Shown in pieces: positions 26,065 through 36,300 of a DNA stretch of 64,000 nt (position 1 is the first letter of the stretch; each line of letters opens with the position of its first letter). The notes beneath the pieces were generated by a model. That model had not been told where the DNA came from, did not search any database, and worked only from the letters and a program-made list of their open reading frames with translations. The stretch covers positions 46,768 through 110,767 of the forward strand of contig JAJEAU010000016.1 of NCBI GenBank assembly GCA_022824185.1, read 5' to 3'. The position numbers were made by a program, and so were the translations under genes. The stretch is from Dehalococcoidia bacterium. GTDB lineage: Bacteria > Chloroflexota > Dehalococcoidia > Lucifugimonadales > Lucifugimonadaceae.

Positions 26065-26094
26065 GGTCAACGGACGTTATGGTCAACGGACGTT
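26063..26094. repeat. Perfect tandem 16-bp repeat at a divergent gene start
   Basis: ATGGTCAACGGACGTT occurs twice head to tail (26063-26078 and 26079-26094), between the permease start and the lipoprotein start. The leftward start codon overlaps the first copy. It could be an operator pair or a replication-slippage duplication. Confidence 0.7.
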
Positions 26095-26133
26095 TTGGCT
26101 TACCAAGAATTATCCCTCAAACAGGAGAGCCGG

Positions 26134-27963
26134 ATGCTTGATTCGTTAAGGATTGATTTAAAAGCGATTGGCGCGTGCTTCGCTATTGCTTCCGTCATCC
26201 TCCTCGCGGCAGCTTGTACCAGCGATCCCGACCCGACGGCAACGCCCAGGCCCGCGCCGACTACTGTTCCGGCTCCTGAACCGACGGCCACGCCCGAACC
26301 CGAACCGACAGCCACGCCGGAACCAGAGCCAACGGCGACTCCTGAACCCGAACCGACCGCTCTTTCGCAACCAGAACCGACGGCAACAACTGCGCCCGAA
26401 CCGGCTCCGACCGCCAAACCTGAAACCGATGTTTCGGACCTCACCGACGAAGAGATCACCAGGGCGTACGTAGAGGCCGCCATACAGCGTTACGAGGACG
26501 AGGGGCTTGACGCCACGGTGAGGTACTACAGCAATCCTGCCAGTATCGAAGGTGAGCGCACCATGATGATCCTGCGCGAGGGCGATCAGGTCATCTTGGC
26601 AACTCCTAGAGTCCAAATTTTGATCGGGACCAACACTCGGTCAGGACCCCAGACGCCTCTTGGCAGGCACTTGGCAGGCTCGACCGCTGATGGCCACTGG
26701 TTCGAAACCCAGACTGTCGATCAGCAGACCGGCAAGCAGGTGCCGCGGGCGAACCTGGCGGTACTGCATGACGGCCTGATCTTCGTCTCAGGACACGTCG
26801 CCCTTGCTGAGAACTTGGCAGCATTCACGCAGTCGTATGTGCAAAACGCGATTGATTTCTACGACCAAGAAGGTTTGGATGCCACAATCGCCTTCTACGA
26901 CAGCGCGGAGAGCGTCGACGGCCAGTTCTATCTCTTCCTCATCGACGAGGACGACATCTATCTAGCCCATCCGATCTTCCCGCACTTGAAAGGCACCGAC
27001 ATCAAAGACGTCGTTGGATCGAACGGTTACGAACTGGGCAAAGAGATCGCCAAAGCGACCGAGGAGGGGCACTGGGTCGAGTACCTGTGGCCGAACCCCG
27101 TAAATCTACAAGAAGAGCCGAAGACCGCTTGGGTCAAACGCCACGACGGATTGATCTTCGCCTCGGGTCATTACACGCGAGACGAGAACGTCGAAGAGCC
27201 CGAGTGGAAGGGTGCCGACCCCGAGGAATACACGATCAAGTTCGTGGAAGACGCCGTCGCGCGTTACGAATCGGAAGGCTTAGACGCCATGTTGAACTAC
27301 TACAACAGCGTCGCCAGCTTCCAAGGTCAGTGGTATCTGTTCGCCACCGATGAGGACGACATCTACATCGTCCACCCGCTGCTCCCGCATTTGAAGGGGA
27401 CCGACATCAAAAACGTCGTCGGATCCGACGGCTACGAACTTGGTCAGGAGTTTGCCAAGGTTGCCGACGAGCCTACTTGGATCGAATACCTGTGGCCGCA
27501 CCCGGTAACTCTTCGTGAGGCGCCGAAGGTGGCGTACGCCGTGCGACACGACGGCATCATGTTCGCTTCCGGCTACTATTCAGTGCCGGACGACCCTGGT
27601 GCGTATACCGAGGCATACGTGCAGGAGGCCATCGAGCGATACAAGCGCGATGGTTTGGAGGCGACCGTCGAGTACTACAACAGCGAAGAGAGCATCGATG
27701 GTCAGTGGTACCTAACGGTGTACGACGGCAACATCGTCCTGACGAACCCGATCTTCCCGCAGCTCGTTGGCAGGGACATCACGACGGTCCCGTCGCCCAC
27801 CGGCTCAGTCTTCGGCGATCGCGCGTCGAAGGCAACCGCCGAAGGACTCTGGATCAGATTCCCGTGGCCCAATTCCCAGACGTCGGAAGACGACCAGCGG
27901 AACATGTGGGCGGTCCTCTACGACGGCTTGATCTTCACGTCGGGTTACTTCTCGGCGCAGTAG
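26134..27963 (+). CDS. Lipoprotein with four tandem Cache-like sensor domains
   Basis: 609 residues from the ATG at 26134 (AGGAGAG upstream). The signal peptide ends in LLAAAC with the lipid-modified Cys at about residue 28. A TATPEPEP-type linker runs to about residue 95. Four repeats of about 125 residues follow, each with 'Y...AI..Y..EGLDAT..YY.S..S.....' , then a glycine-rich strand, 'HP..PHL.GTDI..VVG..GYELG', a WVEYLWPNP-like strand and 'RHDGLIFASGYY'. This is the single-Cache layout of extracytoplasmic ligand sensors. No transducer domain is attached. It may be a ligand-binding partner or scavenger for the divergent nucleobase permease. Confidence 0.8.
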   Translation: MLDSLRIDLKAIGACFAIASVILLAAACTSDPDPTATPRPAPTTVPAPEPTATPEPEPTATPEPEPTATPEPEPTALSQPEPTATTAPEPAPTAKPETDVSDLTDEEITRAYVEAAIQRYEDEGLDATVRYYSNPASIEGERTMMILREGDQVILATPRVQILIGTNTRSGPQTPLGRHLAGSTADGHWFETQTVDQQTGKQVPRANLAVLHDGLIFVSGHVALAENLAAFTQSYVQNAIDFYDQEGLDATIAFYDSAESVDGQFYLFLIDEDDIYLAHPIFPHLKGTDIKDVVGSNGYELGKEIAKATEEGHWVEYLWPNPVNLQEEPKTAWVKRHDGLIFASGHYTRDENVEEPEWKGADPEEYTIKFVEDAVARYESEGLDAMLNYYNSVASFQGQWYLFATDEDDIYIVHPLLPHLKGTDIKNVVGSDGYELGQEFAKVADEPTWIEYLWPHPVTLREAPKVAYAVRHDGIMFASGYYSVPDDPGAYTEAYVQEAIERYKRDGLEATVEYYNSEESIDGQWYLTVYDGNIVLTNPIFPQLVGRDITTVPSPTGSVFGDRASKATAEGLWIRFPWPNSQTSEDDQRNMWAVLYDGLIFTSGYFSAQ

Positions 27964-28182
27964 CGGGGTCCGGATACCGCAATCCCAGCTTTACGAGGCT
28001 GTACGACCGGAACTCGACGTTTGGCTTGTGCATGAGGATTCGCCGACGATAGTCCTTTTGCGCGCCCGTCAGACGTTCGGCGGGGTGGTTTTCGATATAC
28101 CACTCGCACCATTTGACGATGAGCTTGCGGGGTCTTCTTCGGAGACGCTTGTGATGGGTGTGGCTAGGTAGAAGTGGGGCAT
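27964..28182 (-). pseudogene. Possible frameshifted small gene downstream of the helicase
   Basis: A leftward ATG at 28182, 7 bp after the helicase stop, starts MPHFYLATPITSVSEEDP but this frame stops after 37 residues. The +1 frame continues with protein-like sequence (RKLIVKWCEWYIENHPAERL, then VEFRSYSLVKLGLRYPDPA) to a stop just inside the lipoprotein gene. One frameshift would join the two. No family was recognised. Confidence 0.35.
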
Positions 28183-28189
28183 GGTGAGA

Positions 28190-31100
28190 TCAGTTCTGCG
28201 AAAGAAGCTCTTTAGTTTCGGCCACGCATCTTCCTAACTCGTCCCTGAGCTCGTGAACCCAGAAGCGCTTCACCTGCCATCCTTGTCCAATTAGACGCCG
28301 ATCTCGCGTTAGGTCGGCACGACTACGACTGCCGTCCCATTCTCGATGGTAGAGCTCGCCGTCTACCTCAACGTTCAGCTTCATATTTTCGGTGACAAAC
28401 GCGAAATCTAGGCGGTTTCTGCCTTCAACGTATTGGTGCATCGGTTTCAATCCGGCATCGAGAAGGGCTTTGTAAAACGCCTCTTCCCAATGTCCGACGT
28501 CTGGGCCAGGTTTGAAACCAGGCGGTTCATCACGACGGATTTCGCCGTTTTCGATCCTTTCACAGTATTCGGCAAATCGTTTGACGTGGTTAATCTCGGA
28601 TGCTAAACATGCTTCTTGGTTACCGACGACCACCAACATTGCGCGAGCACGAGTAACTGCCACGTTGAATAGGTTGTCAGTTTGCCGTAAGAACCAATCT
28701 GCGCCATCAGGCATCTTGAACTCGACGCAGGGTGAAAAGAAAACGATATCTCTCTCGTCACCTTGAAATGCATGGGCCGTATCTGTGATCAGGTCGCAGC
28801 GTTGAAATTCGGCGGTTCTTAGTTTTTGGTTAAGAATGCTGCGGATCAGATTAGCTTGGGCGCGGAAGGGCGTGACGATGCCGACACTTCCTCGAAAACC
28901 TCGGTCAGATATCAGTTCAACGACGCGGCTCGCTAGCTCTTTGGCCTCTGCCTCGTTCACGTTGCCGTTGAAACGCGAAGAACGTTCAACTCCTCCATTC
29001 GTTCGGTGCCAAGACACACCAGGAGCTTGACCGGTTGGCACCCGCAATCCTCCATAATCGGTGCAAACCACCAAGGCGTCGTCATACCATTGACGATTGC
29101 TAAACCCGATTATGTCGGCATGCGACCGAAAATGTTCGCGTAGTGTAATCGGTGTCGCGTTTCGAGACGCCCCGTCGAACAGTGACTGCTGGCTGAACGA
29201 AAAACCCGCGTCCGCTGCTTGCACCATGCCGTGTCGAGCCTGCAATTCCTGATCTTTGCGCAGTCCGATGGTTGTGATGTGTCGCAGTTGATTGGGATCG
29301 CCAATTATCAACGCCCGTTTCGCCCGAAACAGCAATGGCAATGCTGATGCAATGCTGCACTGACTAGCTTCATCAATCACGACTAAATCAAACATCCCAG
29401 CATGAAGCGGGATGTGGCCCCTCGCAGAAAGATTGGTAACACACCACGCAGGCAGCGCAGACATCACTTTCGGGAATAGCGTTTCCATCTTCCGCATCAA
29501 CGTTGCGTACATTTGGCCGCCCAATTGATCGTCTCGCAGCCGCTCGAATAAGGCTCTGAAATCACCGATCGCGTGTCTAGTATCGTCGTCGAAACGGTCT
29601 GGGACGACACGGATCGCCGCGTCAATTAACCTCGCGCCGGCAACCCATATCTGTTTTTCAGCTTTGGCGAGCTCGTTGGCAAGCTCGTTGACTTTGGGCA
29701 ACTTGCTTAGCTTAGCGACGCCGTCGTCGAAATCATGCGAAAGTCCCCTAATAGCTTTTTCGATACCCGTCCGCTTTTGATTCACGACATCGAACTCGTC
29801 GCTAACTTCGCTCAATCGGACTTTTAGTTTGTCAATCTGCGAATGAAGAGATTTGGTCTCATTTTCCACAAGCTCAGAAATGGCTTGTTCGATGGCTACC
29901 CGCCGAATGTCGAACTGGTTGCTCTCGAAATTGCTATCGACGCAAACGATTTCCTTTTCGAGTTGATCAATTGAATGTTCAATTCGGCGATTGCGCTCGA
30001 GATCTTCCTCCAATTCGTCTAATCTGGCAATCGAATCACTAATGAATCCCGTCCAAATCGTCAAGTTTCCCGTGGTGATCAGCCCTGTCGGCGGCTTGCC
30101 GAGAATGTCGTAGTCGTCTTCCCATGCCTCGGTCAATGACCTGACACGTTCGAAGTCGACACGACGCCTGAATCGTTTCCACAACTTGACCCAGATAGTG
30201 GCTTGACCATCCCTCTGAGATTCCAAGGTTGCTTGAGCGTCCAGCATCAGATCCCTGATCGCACTCAATTGCAGGCCGCTTCGGCCTTTCAGCAGGTGCG
30301 GATCGAAGTCTGCTCGCAGTCGTTCGAGTTTTCGCCCCAACCGCTCGATTTCCGCATCGCGTACACGCGTTGCGCGGTTTTGCTCATTCCTGAGTTCATG
30401 GAGGTCAACGTAACGGGTTTCGATGCTTTCGACGAACTCGCGATCGATACAAGGTTGTTTGACATCAACGGGATCATGATTTTGACTCAGATTTTCGATC
30501 ACCCCCCGCAAGCGGGCAATTTGCGTGTTGATGGAGCGGGTCGCCTCATCCTTTTTACGGCGTGCGGTCTCATGCTTCCCAATGAGTTGTTCACGTTCAA
30601 GTTTGATTTTCTCAGTTTCGTTGTCGACTTGATCGACATGATTTCGTAGAACACGCACATTCTCCAGATCACGCCAGATTTCTTCCCTAGCGATTTCTAG
30701 TCGCTCAACCGCATCCTCGGCTTCTGCCAATTCCTGACGTTCCTGATCGCTTACGTCAGAAGTGAGGACGGTCGACAGAAACTTCATGATTTCACTTCGT
30801 AATTCGCGATCACCGGCCCGTCGCCCAGTTCGCAGCATCAGCGGCTTGCTTGTGAGACCGTTTACTCGTTCTTCAACTACGTCAACAGCTTTGTTGTTGT
30901 AACTGGCAAACAGAACGCTCTGCTTTCGCAACCAAGCATTGGCAATGACAGTTGTCACGACCTGTGATTTCCCCGTGCCGGGAGGTCCAGTGACGACGGT
31001 GAGATCGTTGTGAAATGCTGATCGGACGGCTCGGCGTTGCTCTTCATTCAACGGCACGACCTCGGTGATGTCGCTATCGAGTTGGGCGTCATCGTTTTCG

Positions 31101-31870
31101 GGTAGTCGGTTTTGCGCTTTGACGCCGAAAAAGAAGCCGAGCGCCGTTGTTTCGGCCATGCCCAAGTGCTGGTAGTCGGTCAAGGTTGATAGTTCGGCAT
31201 CTAATCCGCGCGTGAAACGGGGGCGATCGGTGATCACGAGTGCATGCCTGTTTAACACTCTGTTGGATTTGGCGGCTTGGCTAATCGACCCAGTCGGAAT
31301 AGATTCCGGGTCCAGCACCTCACCTTCTGGCAACTGCTCCAGATTCTTCAAACGGCGCACGAAATAACCTAAGCACTCAGGCGGCAATTCCATATCCCCT
31401 GCCAACTCCAATTGCTTAAGGAGTTGAATTTTGTCTTCCCGAGTCGAAAGACCTATGGATCGGCAAAATTCCTCGTTCAAAATCGGCCAATCATGAACTA
31501 AGCGAACGCTCAGTTCATCGCCTACAAGATCGTGCTCCACGTGCTCCACTGGTTGTAGAAATATCGGTACAAGTGAAACTCCTCTGCTGTAGCCCGGCTT
31601 AATCAAAAACGGATAACCGTACATCATCTCGGCAGATGATCTTCGTTGCCGTAGCTCAGAGGCGAATTTCGATTTATCTTCGATAAGCTCTGCTCTCAAT
31701 TCGCCCTTACCGCTTAACGTCCATTCCTTTTCGAGTTTCAATGGAATGAAATACTGGCCTTCGTCGCCATTTCGAAATGCCACGGAACGTTCCGCGTCGT
31801 TATCAAGGCAATCACGGTAGTACGCGACGATTCGCTGAAATCGTTCAGAATTAAATTTGGTTGTTGACAT
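28190..31870 (-). CDS. Large SF1 helicase with C-terminal endonuclease domain
   Basis: 1226 residues. Helicase motifs are I TGPPGTGKSQ (residue about 293), II VVIDEASQC (about 827), III LIIGDPNQLRHI, V DTAHAFQGDERDIVFF and VI NVAVTRARAMLVVVGN, as in Upf1/Dna2-type SF1 enzymes. A coiled coil (about 370-740) interrupts domain 1A. Residues about 1110-1226 form a Vsr/DUF559-like nuclease: HWEEAFYKALLDAGL, RLDFAFV (Asp), NVEVDGELYH (Glu and His). It is probably a defence or DNA-repair factor. It lies near a broken restriction gene, but I cannot assign it to a named system. Confidence 0.85.
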   Translation of the reverse strand: MSTTKFNSERFQRIVAYYRDCLDNDAERSVAFRNGDEGQYFIPLKLEKEWTLSGKGELRAELIEDKSKFASELRQRRSSAEMMYGYPFLIKPGYSRGVSLVPIFLQPVEHVEHDLVGDELSVRLVHDWPILNEEFCRSIGLSTREDKIQLLKQLELAGDMELPPECLGYFVRRLKNLEQLPEGEVLDPESIPTGSISQAAKSNRVLNRHALVITDRPRFTRGLDAELSTLTDYQHLGMAETTALGFFFGVKAQNRLPENDDAQLDSDITEVVPLNEEQRRAVRSAFHNDLTVVTGPPGTGKSQVVTTVIANAWLRKQSVLFASYNNKAVDVVEERVNGLTSKPLMLRTGRRAGDRELRSEIMKFLSTVLTSDVSDQERQELAEAEDAVERLEIAREEIWRDLENVRVLRNHVDQVDNETEKIKLEREQLIGKHETARRKKDEATRSINTQIARLRGVIENLSQNHDPVDVKQPCIDREFVESIETRYVDLHELRNEQNRATRVRDAEIERLGRKLERLRADFDPHLLKGRSGLQLSAIRDLMLDAQATLESQRDGQATIWVKLWKRFRRRVDFERVRSLTEAWEDDYDILGKPPTGLITTGNLTIWTGFISDSIARLDELEEDLERNRRIEHSIDQLEKEIVCVDSNFESNQFDIRRVAIEQAISELVENETKSLHSQIDKLKVRLSEVSDEFDVVNQKRTGIEKAIRGLSHDFDDGVAKLSKLPKVNELANELAKAEKQIWVAGARLIDAAIRVVPDRFDDDTRHAIGDFRALFERLRDDQLGGQMYATLMRKMETLFPKVMSALPAWCVTNLSARGHIPLHAGMFDLVVIDEASQCSIASALPLLFRAKRALIIGDPNQLRHITTIGLRKDQELQARHGMVQAADAGFSFSQQSLFDGASRNATPITLREHFRSHADIIGFSNRQWYDDALVVCTDYGGLRVPTGQAPGVSWHRTNGGVERSSRFNGNVNEAEAKELASRVVELISDRGFRGSVGIVTPFRAQANLIRSILNQKLRTAEFQRCDLITDTAHAFQGDERDIVFFSPCVEFKMPDGADWFLRQTDNLFNVAVTRARAMLVVVGNQEACLASEINHVKRFAEYCERIENGEIRRDEPPGFKPGPDVGHWEEAFYKALLDAGLKPMHQYVEGRNRLDFAFVTENMKLNVEVDGELYHREWDGSRSRADLTRDRRLIGQGWQVKRFWVHELRDELGRCVAETKELLSQN

Positions 31871-32000
31871 GTTGCGTGACGAGCGCGCTTCTCAGGATTC
31901 TTGGGTCATGCGCGCTACTAATCTTACCCATCCACTTCGGAACACGACCAAGTTAGTTTCGCGTATCAAACTTGTATTGGCGGTCCCAAACCACAATTTC

Positions 32001-33305
32001 CTACCCCACAACCGCCCCAATCTCATCGTCCGACATCCCCGCCTCGCGCATGATCTCCCAGTTGTGCTCGCCTAGGGCTGGCGATGCCTTCATTTCGGGC
32101 ATGCCGTTGGTGAAGTTTAGGATGGGGCCGGAGGTGCGGTAGCGGTGGCCGGTGTGGTGTTCGAGTTCGATGATGTAGTTGTTGGCTACGGCTTGCTCAT
32201 CCCAGACGAGCTCTTCGCTGAAACGGATGGGGCCGCAGGGGATGTCTTTGGCGTTTAGCTCTTCGACCCACTCGGCGGTGGTCTTGGTATCGAAGATGTC
32301 TTCGAAGGTCTTGACCATGTCCTCGGCGAGCTGCTCGGCCTCCGGGCTGTTGATATCGTAGTCGGGATCGGTGACGCGCGGGTCTTCCAAGTCGAGGTGA
32401 TTCAACAGACGTGCCCGCGCTGCCCAGTCGAGAGTGCCGAGGCACATGCCGCCGTCCTTCGTGCGGTAGGCGCGGTAGTAGCAGCGGTAGATCGCTGGAC
32501 GGACGACGTTCTGGTAGTCGCGCTGGATCTCTTGGTAGTTCTTGCCTTCGGCGACTAGCTGAGGGTATCGCTCCTGATACCAGGTCATCGACGGCGTCGG
32601 CGCGTCGAGCATGTGGATGAGCCTCATGCACTGCATGGCGAGGGCGTTCATCATGAGGCTGGTCTCTACCTTCTGGCCGATGCCGCTGTCGCCGCGCCCG
32701 ATGATGCCGGCCATGATGCCCGCCGCTGCGCAGTAGGCGGACGAGAGGTCGATGTAGGAAGACGACCAGACGACCTCGGGTTGACCGCCGGGATTGATCT
32801 TGCCCTCCGAGGTCACGGCGCCGGTGAAGCCCTGCATCACGAGATCGAAACCGGGCGCACCGCCCAGGGGGCCTTTCATGCCATATGCGGTGATGTCGAC
32901 GTAGATGATGGCGGGGTTGATTGCGGACAGAGACTCGTAGTCGATACTCAGCGCCTTGGCGGTGTCGGGCCGGTTGTTGGAGATGACGCCGTCGGACATC
33001 TTGACGATCTTGGCGAGGGCTTTCTGGCCTTTTTCGTCTTTAAGGTTCAGGGTTACGCTCTTGACGCCTCGGTTGAGCGGCAGGAACGTCCGACTTTCGC
33101 CGGGAGCGAAGGGCTGAGTGGATCGCCACGGATCGCCGGTCGGAGGTTCGATCTTGATGACCTCGGCACCCATGTCGGCGAGGATCTGTCCGGCAAACGG
33201 CCCAGCCACGAAGTTGCCGAACTCGATCACCTTGATGCCTTCGAGTGGACCTTTTTGGCGGGTTCCGTTCTGGGAAGCGCCGTTCTGCGATGGGTTCTCG
33301 GTCAT
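32001..33305 (-). CDS. CaiB/BaiF family III CoA-transferase
   Basis: 434 residues. The N-terminal family start is GIKVIEFGNFVAGPFAGQILADMGAEVIK (shown as GNFVAGPFAGQ, then ADMGAEVIKIE). The putative catalytic aspartate is in SYIDLSSAYCAAAGIMAG. The motif RGVKSVTLNLK and the C-terminal HNWEI tail are also typical. These enzymes move CoA between carboxylic acids. The substrate is unknown, and no partner gene is adjacent. Between the two defence genes it looks like an unrelated metabolic gene. Confidence 0.92.
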   Translation of the reverse strand: MTENPSQNGASQNGTRQKGPLEGIKVIEFGNFVAGPFAGQILADMGAEVIKIEPPTGDPWRSTQPFAPGESRTFLPLNRGVKSVTLNLKDEKGQKALAKIVKMSDGVISNNRPDTAKALSIDYESLSAINPAIIYVDITAYGMKGPLGGAPGFDLVMQGFTGAVTSEGKINPGGQPEVVWSSSYIDLSSAYCAAAGIMAGIIGRGDSGIGQKVETSLMMNALAMQCMRLIHMLDAPTPSMTWYQERYPQLVAEGKNYQEIQRDYQNVVRPAIYRCYYRAYRTKDGGMCLGTLDWAARARLLNHLDLEDPRVTDPDYDINSPEAEQLAEDMVKTFEDIFDTKTTAEWVEELNAKDIPCGPIRFSEELVWDEQAVANNYIIELEHHTGHRYRTSGPILNFTNGMPEMKASPALGEHNWEIMREAGMSDDEIGAVVG

Positions 33306-33368
33306 GGTGCTTTGGAATATAACACTGGGGGGAGGGGGCGAAGGATGTTGGAAGGATGGGTCTTGTCC

Positions 33369-36300
33369 TCAATCCTCGATTTCGTCAGCGTACTGGTTGT
33401 AGCCGAGGCCGCGGACGTGGGGTTCTTTGTGGAGGAGATGACGGAGCCGGGATAACTCGTCTGGGTCCCAGTGCATGGCTTCGGCTACGGCTTCATCCCA
33501 GAGGCGACGGACTTCGTGCTCCCCGTCGCGATATTGAGGTACTACCACATCCTGGGTTCGTTCCCAACAATCGACAAGGATTTGCCTGATACGGTCGCTT
33601 GCGACGTCCGGGACGCAAACGGTTTTTAGCGCCGCAGGCATGTACATAGGAAACTCTATTGTCCTGCTTGCATTGCGAATGATCTGTAAACGTCCTGGCG
33701 TAGAATTCAAGAACACAGCGAGTGCCTTCGCATCTTCCGGCTCAACCCCGCTGACAGGCAACCAAGTCATCCCAACGAATCTTTCCTCACTTGCCACAGC
33801 AGTTAGACGTGCTGTACTATTCCGCTGACCATCAGTGATAAGCAGATACCCAGCTTTCTGTAACATCTTTTTCGTTGCCGCCGGCGTCCTGCCATTGGGC
33901 CCGGGCCGATGATCATTCGACTCTTTCTGGATCCAATACCCATCTGGGGCACTGCGTATACGCAGTTGCCCTTCTGCGCCTCTCGATTTAAGAATTGGAA
34001 AACTACCGGGGGTATCAATGTCCGCACTCTGGAATCCCAGAACTAGATTTGGCCGTGTAAGGCTTATCGACATCCCCTCTACATCTGATAGTGGTTCCAA
34101 GCCATTTTGCGGATCGCCGTATTGTGCTGCGGCTTCTGCCAAGTCGGCAGAACGCCAAATCGCCGCTGACCAATCGCCAGCTTCCATTCTCGCGGCAGGC
34201 CACAAAGAAACTCCGCCCCAGCCATTTGCAATCCTACCTTGATCGAGGTTCGAGAGGCTTTGATGCATATCCTCGACCTCAACTTCGTTCATCGGTAACC
34301 TGTCCAACGCTATGAAACGAGTCGGCGGTTTGGTGCCTTCGTGACGTTTGAGGATTAAAATGCTTTCGTTGATGTTAGTGTTTTGACTCAAATTGATGTT
34401 GCTAGGTTGATGGGATGTGATGACTGTGTCAATATGAAATCGTTTGGCCAATATACGTCGTTCCGTCAACCCTGACGCGTTCGAACACAAGATTGTCGGG
34501 CTGACCATCGTCAATATCCCTGATTCTCTGTAAACACAGCGTTCCGCAAGCGCCACGAAAAGCGGTGCGACTGCTCTTCGCGACACAAATCCTTTTAACT
34601 CGGGATCGGAGCCAAAGGTTAAATCCTCCAATTGATCTGTGCGTTTGCGCAATAAACCTTGAGTTTTATTGGGGAACTTTTCCCCCATCTTTATCCGTTC
34701 GGTGAAAGGTGGGTTCATGATAACGACCTTGGCATCTTTCGCGGCTTCGACTGCATCCTCGAGCTCTACGTCGTTTCCCGAAACCCAAACAGTGTGAGAA
34801 CCTATATCGACATCGGGAATCGCCAATTCATCACGTCTGGGAACTATCGCCTTTTGCCCGAGCAGTTCCAAAATTCCAGCCGATACGCGCGATGGATCAT
34901 TCCGATCCGGCCCATAATTCATCAAATGCAAACCCATCTGCCGGTAGCGAATATCTTGATTGCCGGTCGTCAACTGCGACGCTGCGAGCTGCAGTGATAC
35001 TGGATTGATGTCCATGCCTTTGATCACATCCTCGACGGCGAGTTTTTGCAGTTGCGCAATCTGCACCTCATCCGCTCCTTGATCGCCAGCTCGTCTCTTC
35101 ATCTCAGCAAGCATCGCCGCCAACAAAGTCCCACTACCACATGCCAAGTCAACCGTTTTGTGGTCTAGCCAGACTTGTGGATCGGTCCAATCCTGTTCAC
35201 CGACGGCATCCAGCGTAAGTCGCGCCGCAATCGATGCCGCGACCGGACGCGTGAAAAACGCCCCGTCGCTGGCTTGGTTTCCCATCACTTTGTTGAATAA
35301 AGGTCCGGCATGATCCGCACCCATGTCTGCGTATGTCTCAGCGATCCGCTCAGCCTCAGTCGCGACGTGACGCAACGCGCGTTCAAGTCCACTAGTTTTG
35401 CCGGTATTTTCAATTTCGTAAATGGTCTCCAAAGCTGGTTCTACGACTGGACGAAAGTCGTGGGTGAGTATTCGGGTCCACTCCCTACGCAGTCTCTGAA
35501 CTACGTTTGCGTCGTTCTTGACTTCGGCGAGATCACTAATACCCGACAACCAACGACCAGCACTTATCCGTTGGTGAAGCATCGCCGCGTTCATCATTAG
35601 AAGCGCGGCAATTGTGCAACCGTCAGCTTGTTTCTTCAAACTCGTCTCATTGAGGTTGTCAAGTCCGAAATGGCTGTTCAAATCATTGACGAGGTCATCG
35701 CTTCGCAAGTGGAACGATGCTTCGTTGATGCTGGTTTCTAACAGATTCAAATCACGCATCACGCGATCTGAACTCAATCCCGACTTGGCAAGCAAGTTGA
35801 CTTTGATGGCATTGCCATGCTCGCCCAAACCGCTCAGCAAAACCATCTGCATCCCCGCTGCGTTCGTGATCTCTTCCCGACTGCGGCGTTTCCTCGGCTT
35901 CTTGGACGGAGGTTCGACCTGAATACCCTGTCCCTTGTTAATCATGTCCCGAGCTTTATCTTTGCTCTTTTTAATATCCACCGCTCCCGCCGTGCCATCA
36001 GGAGCCGGTTTGCCACGCGCCACGGTATCCATCCGCATTTCGGTGCTACCGTCTTCGTGCATCTTGCCCGAGACGATCTGCGTGGGTGCTGGCGGTGCCT
36101 TGGTTTCTGCTGATCCGAAAATCTCCCCTGGATCGTGGAGAGTATTGGTATCTTCAACCAACGGTTCAAACTCTTTTGCCAACGTGCTCTCGCCATTGAG
36201 CACTCGCTCGACCGCTTCTTCCGCCTCCCCCGGACGTCCCGTGTGCTGGCGGTACTGGATTCGACTGCTGTCTTTGTTGACGACCGCGGTGATCGTGGTA

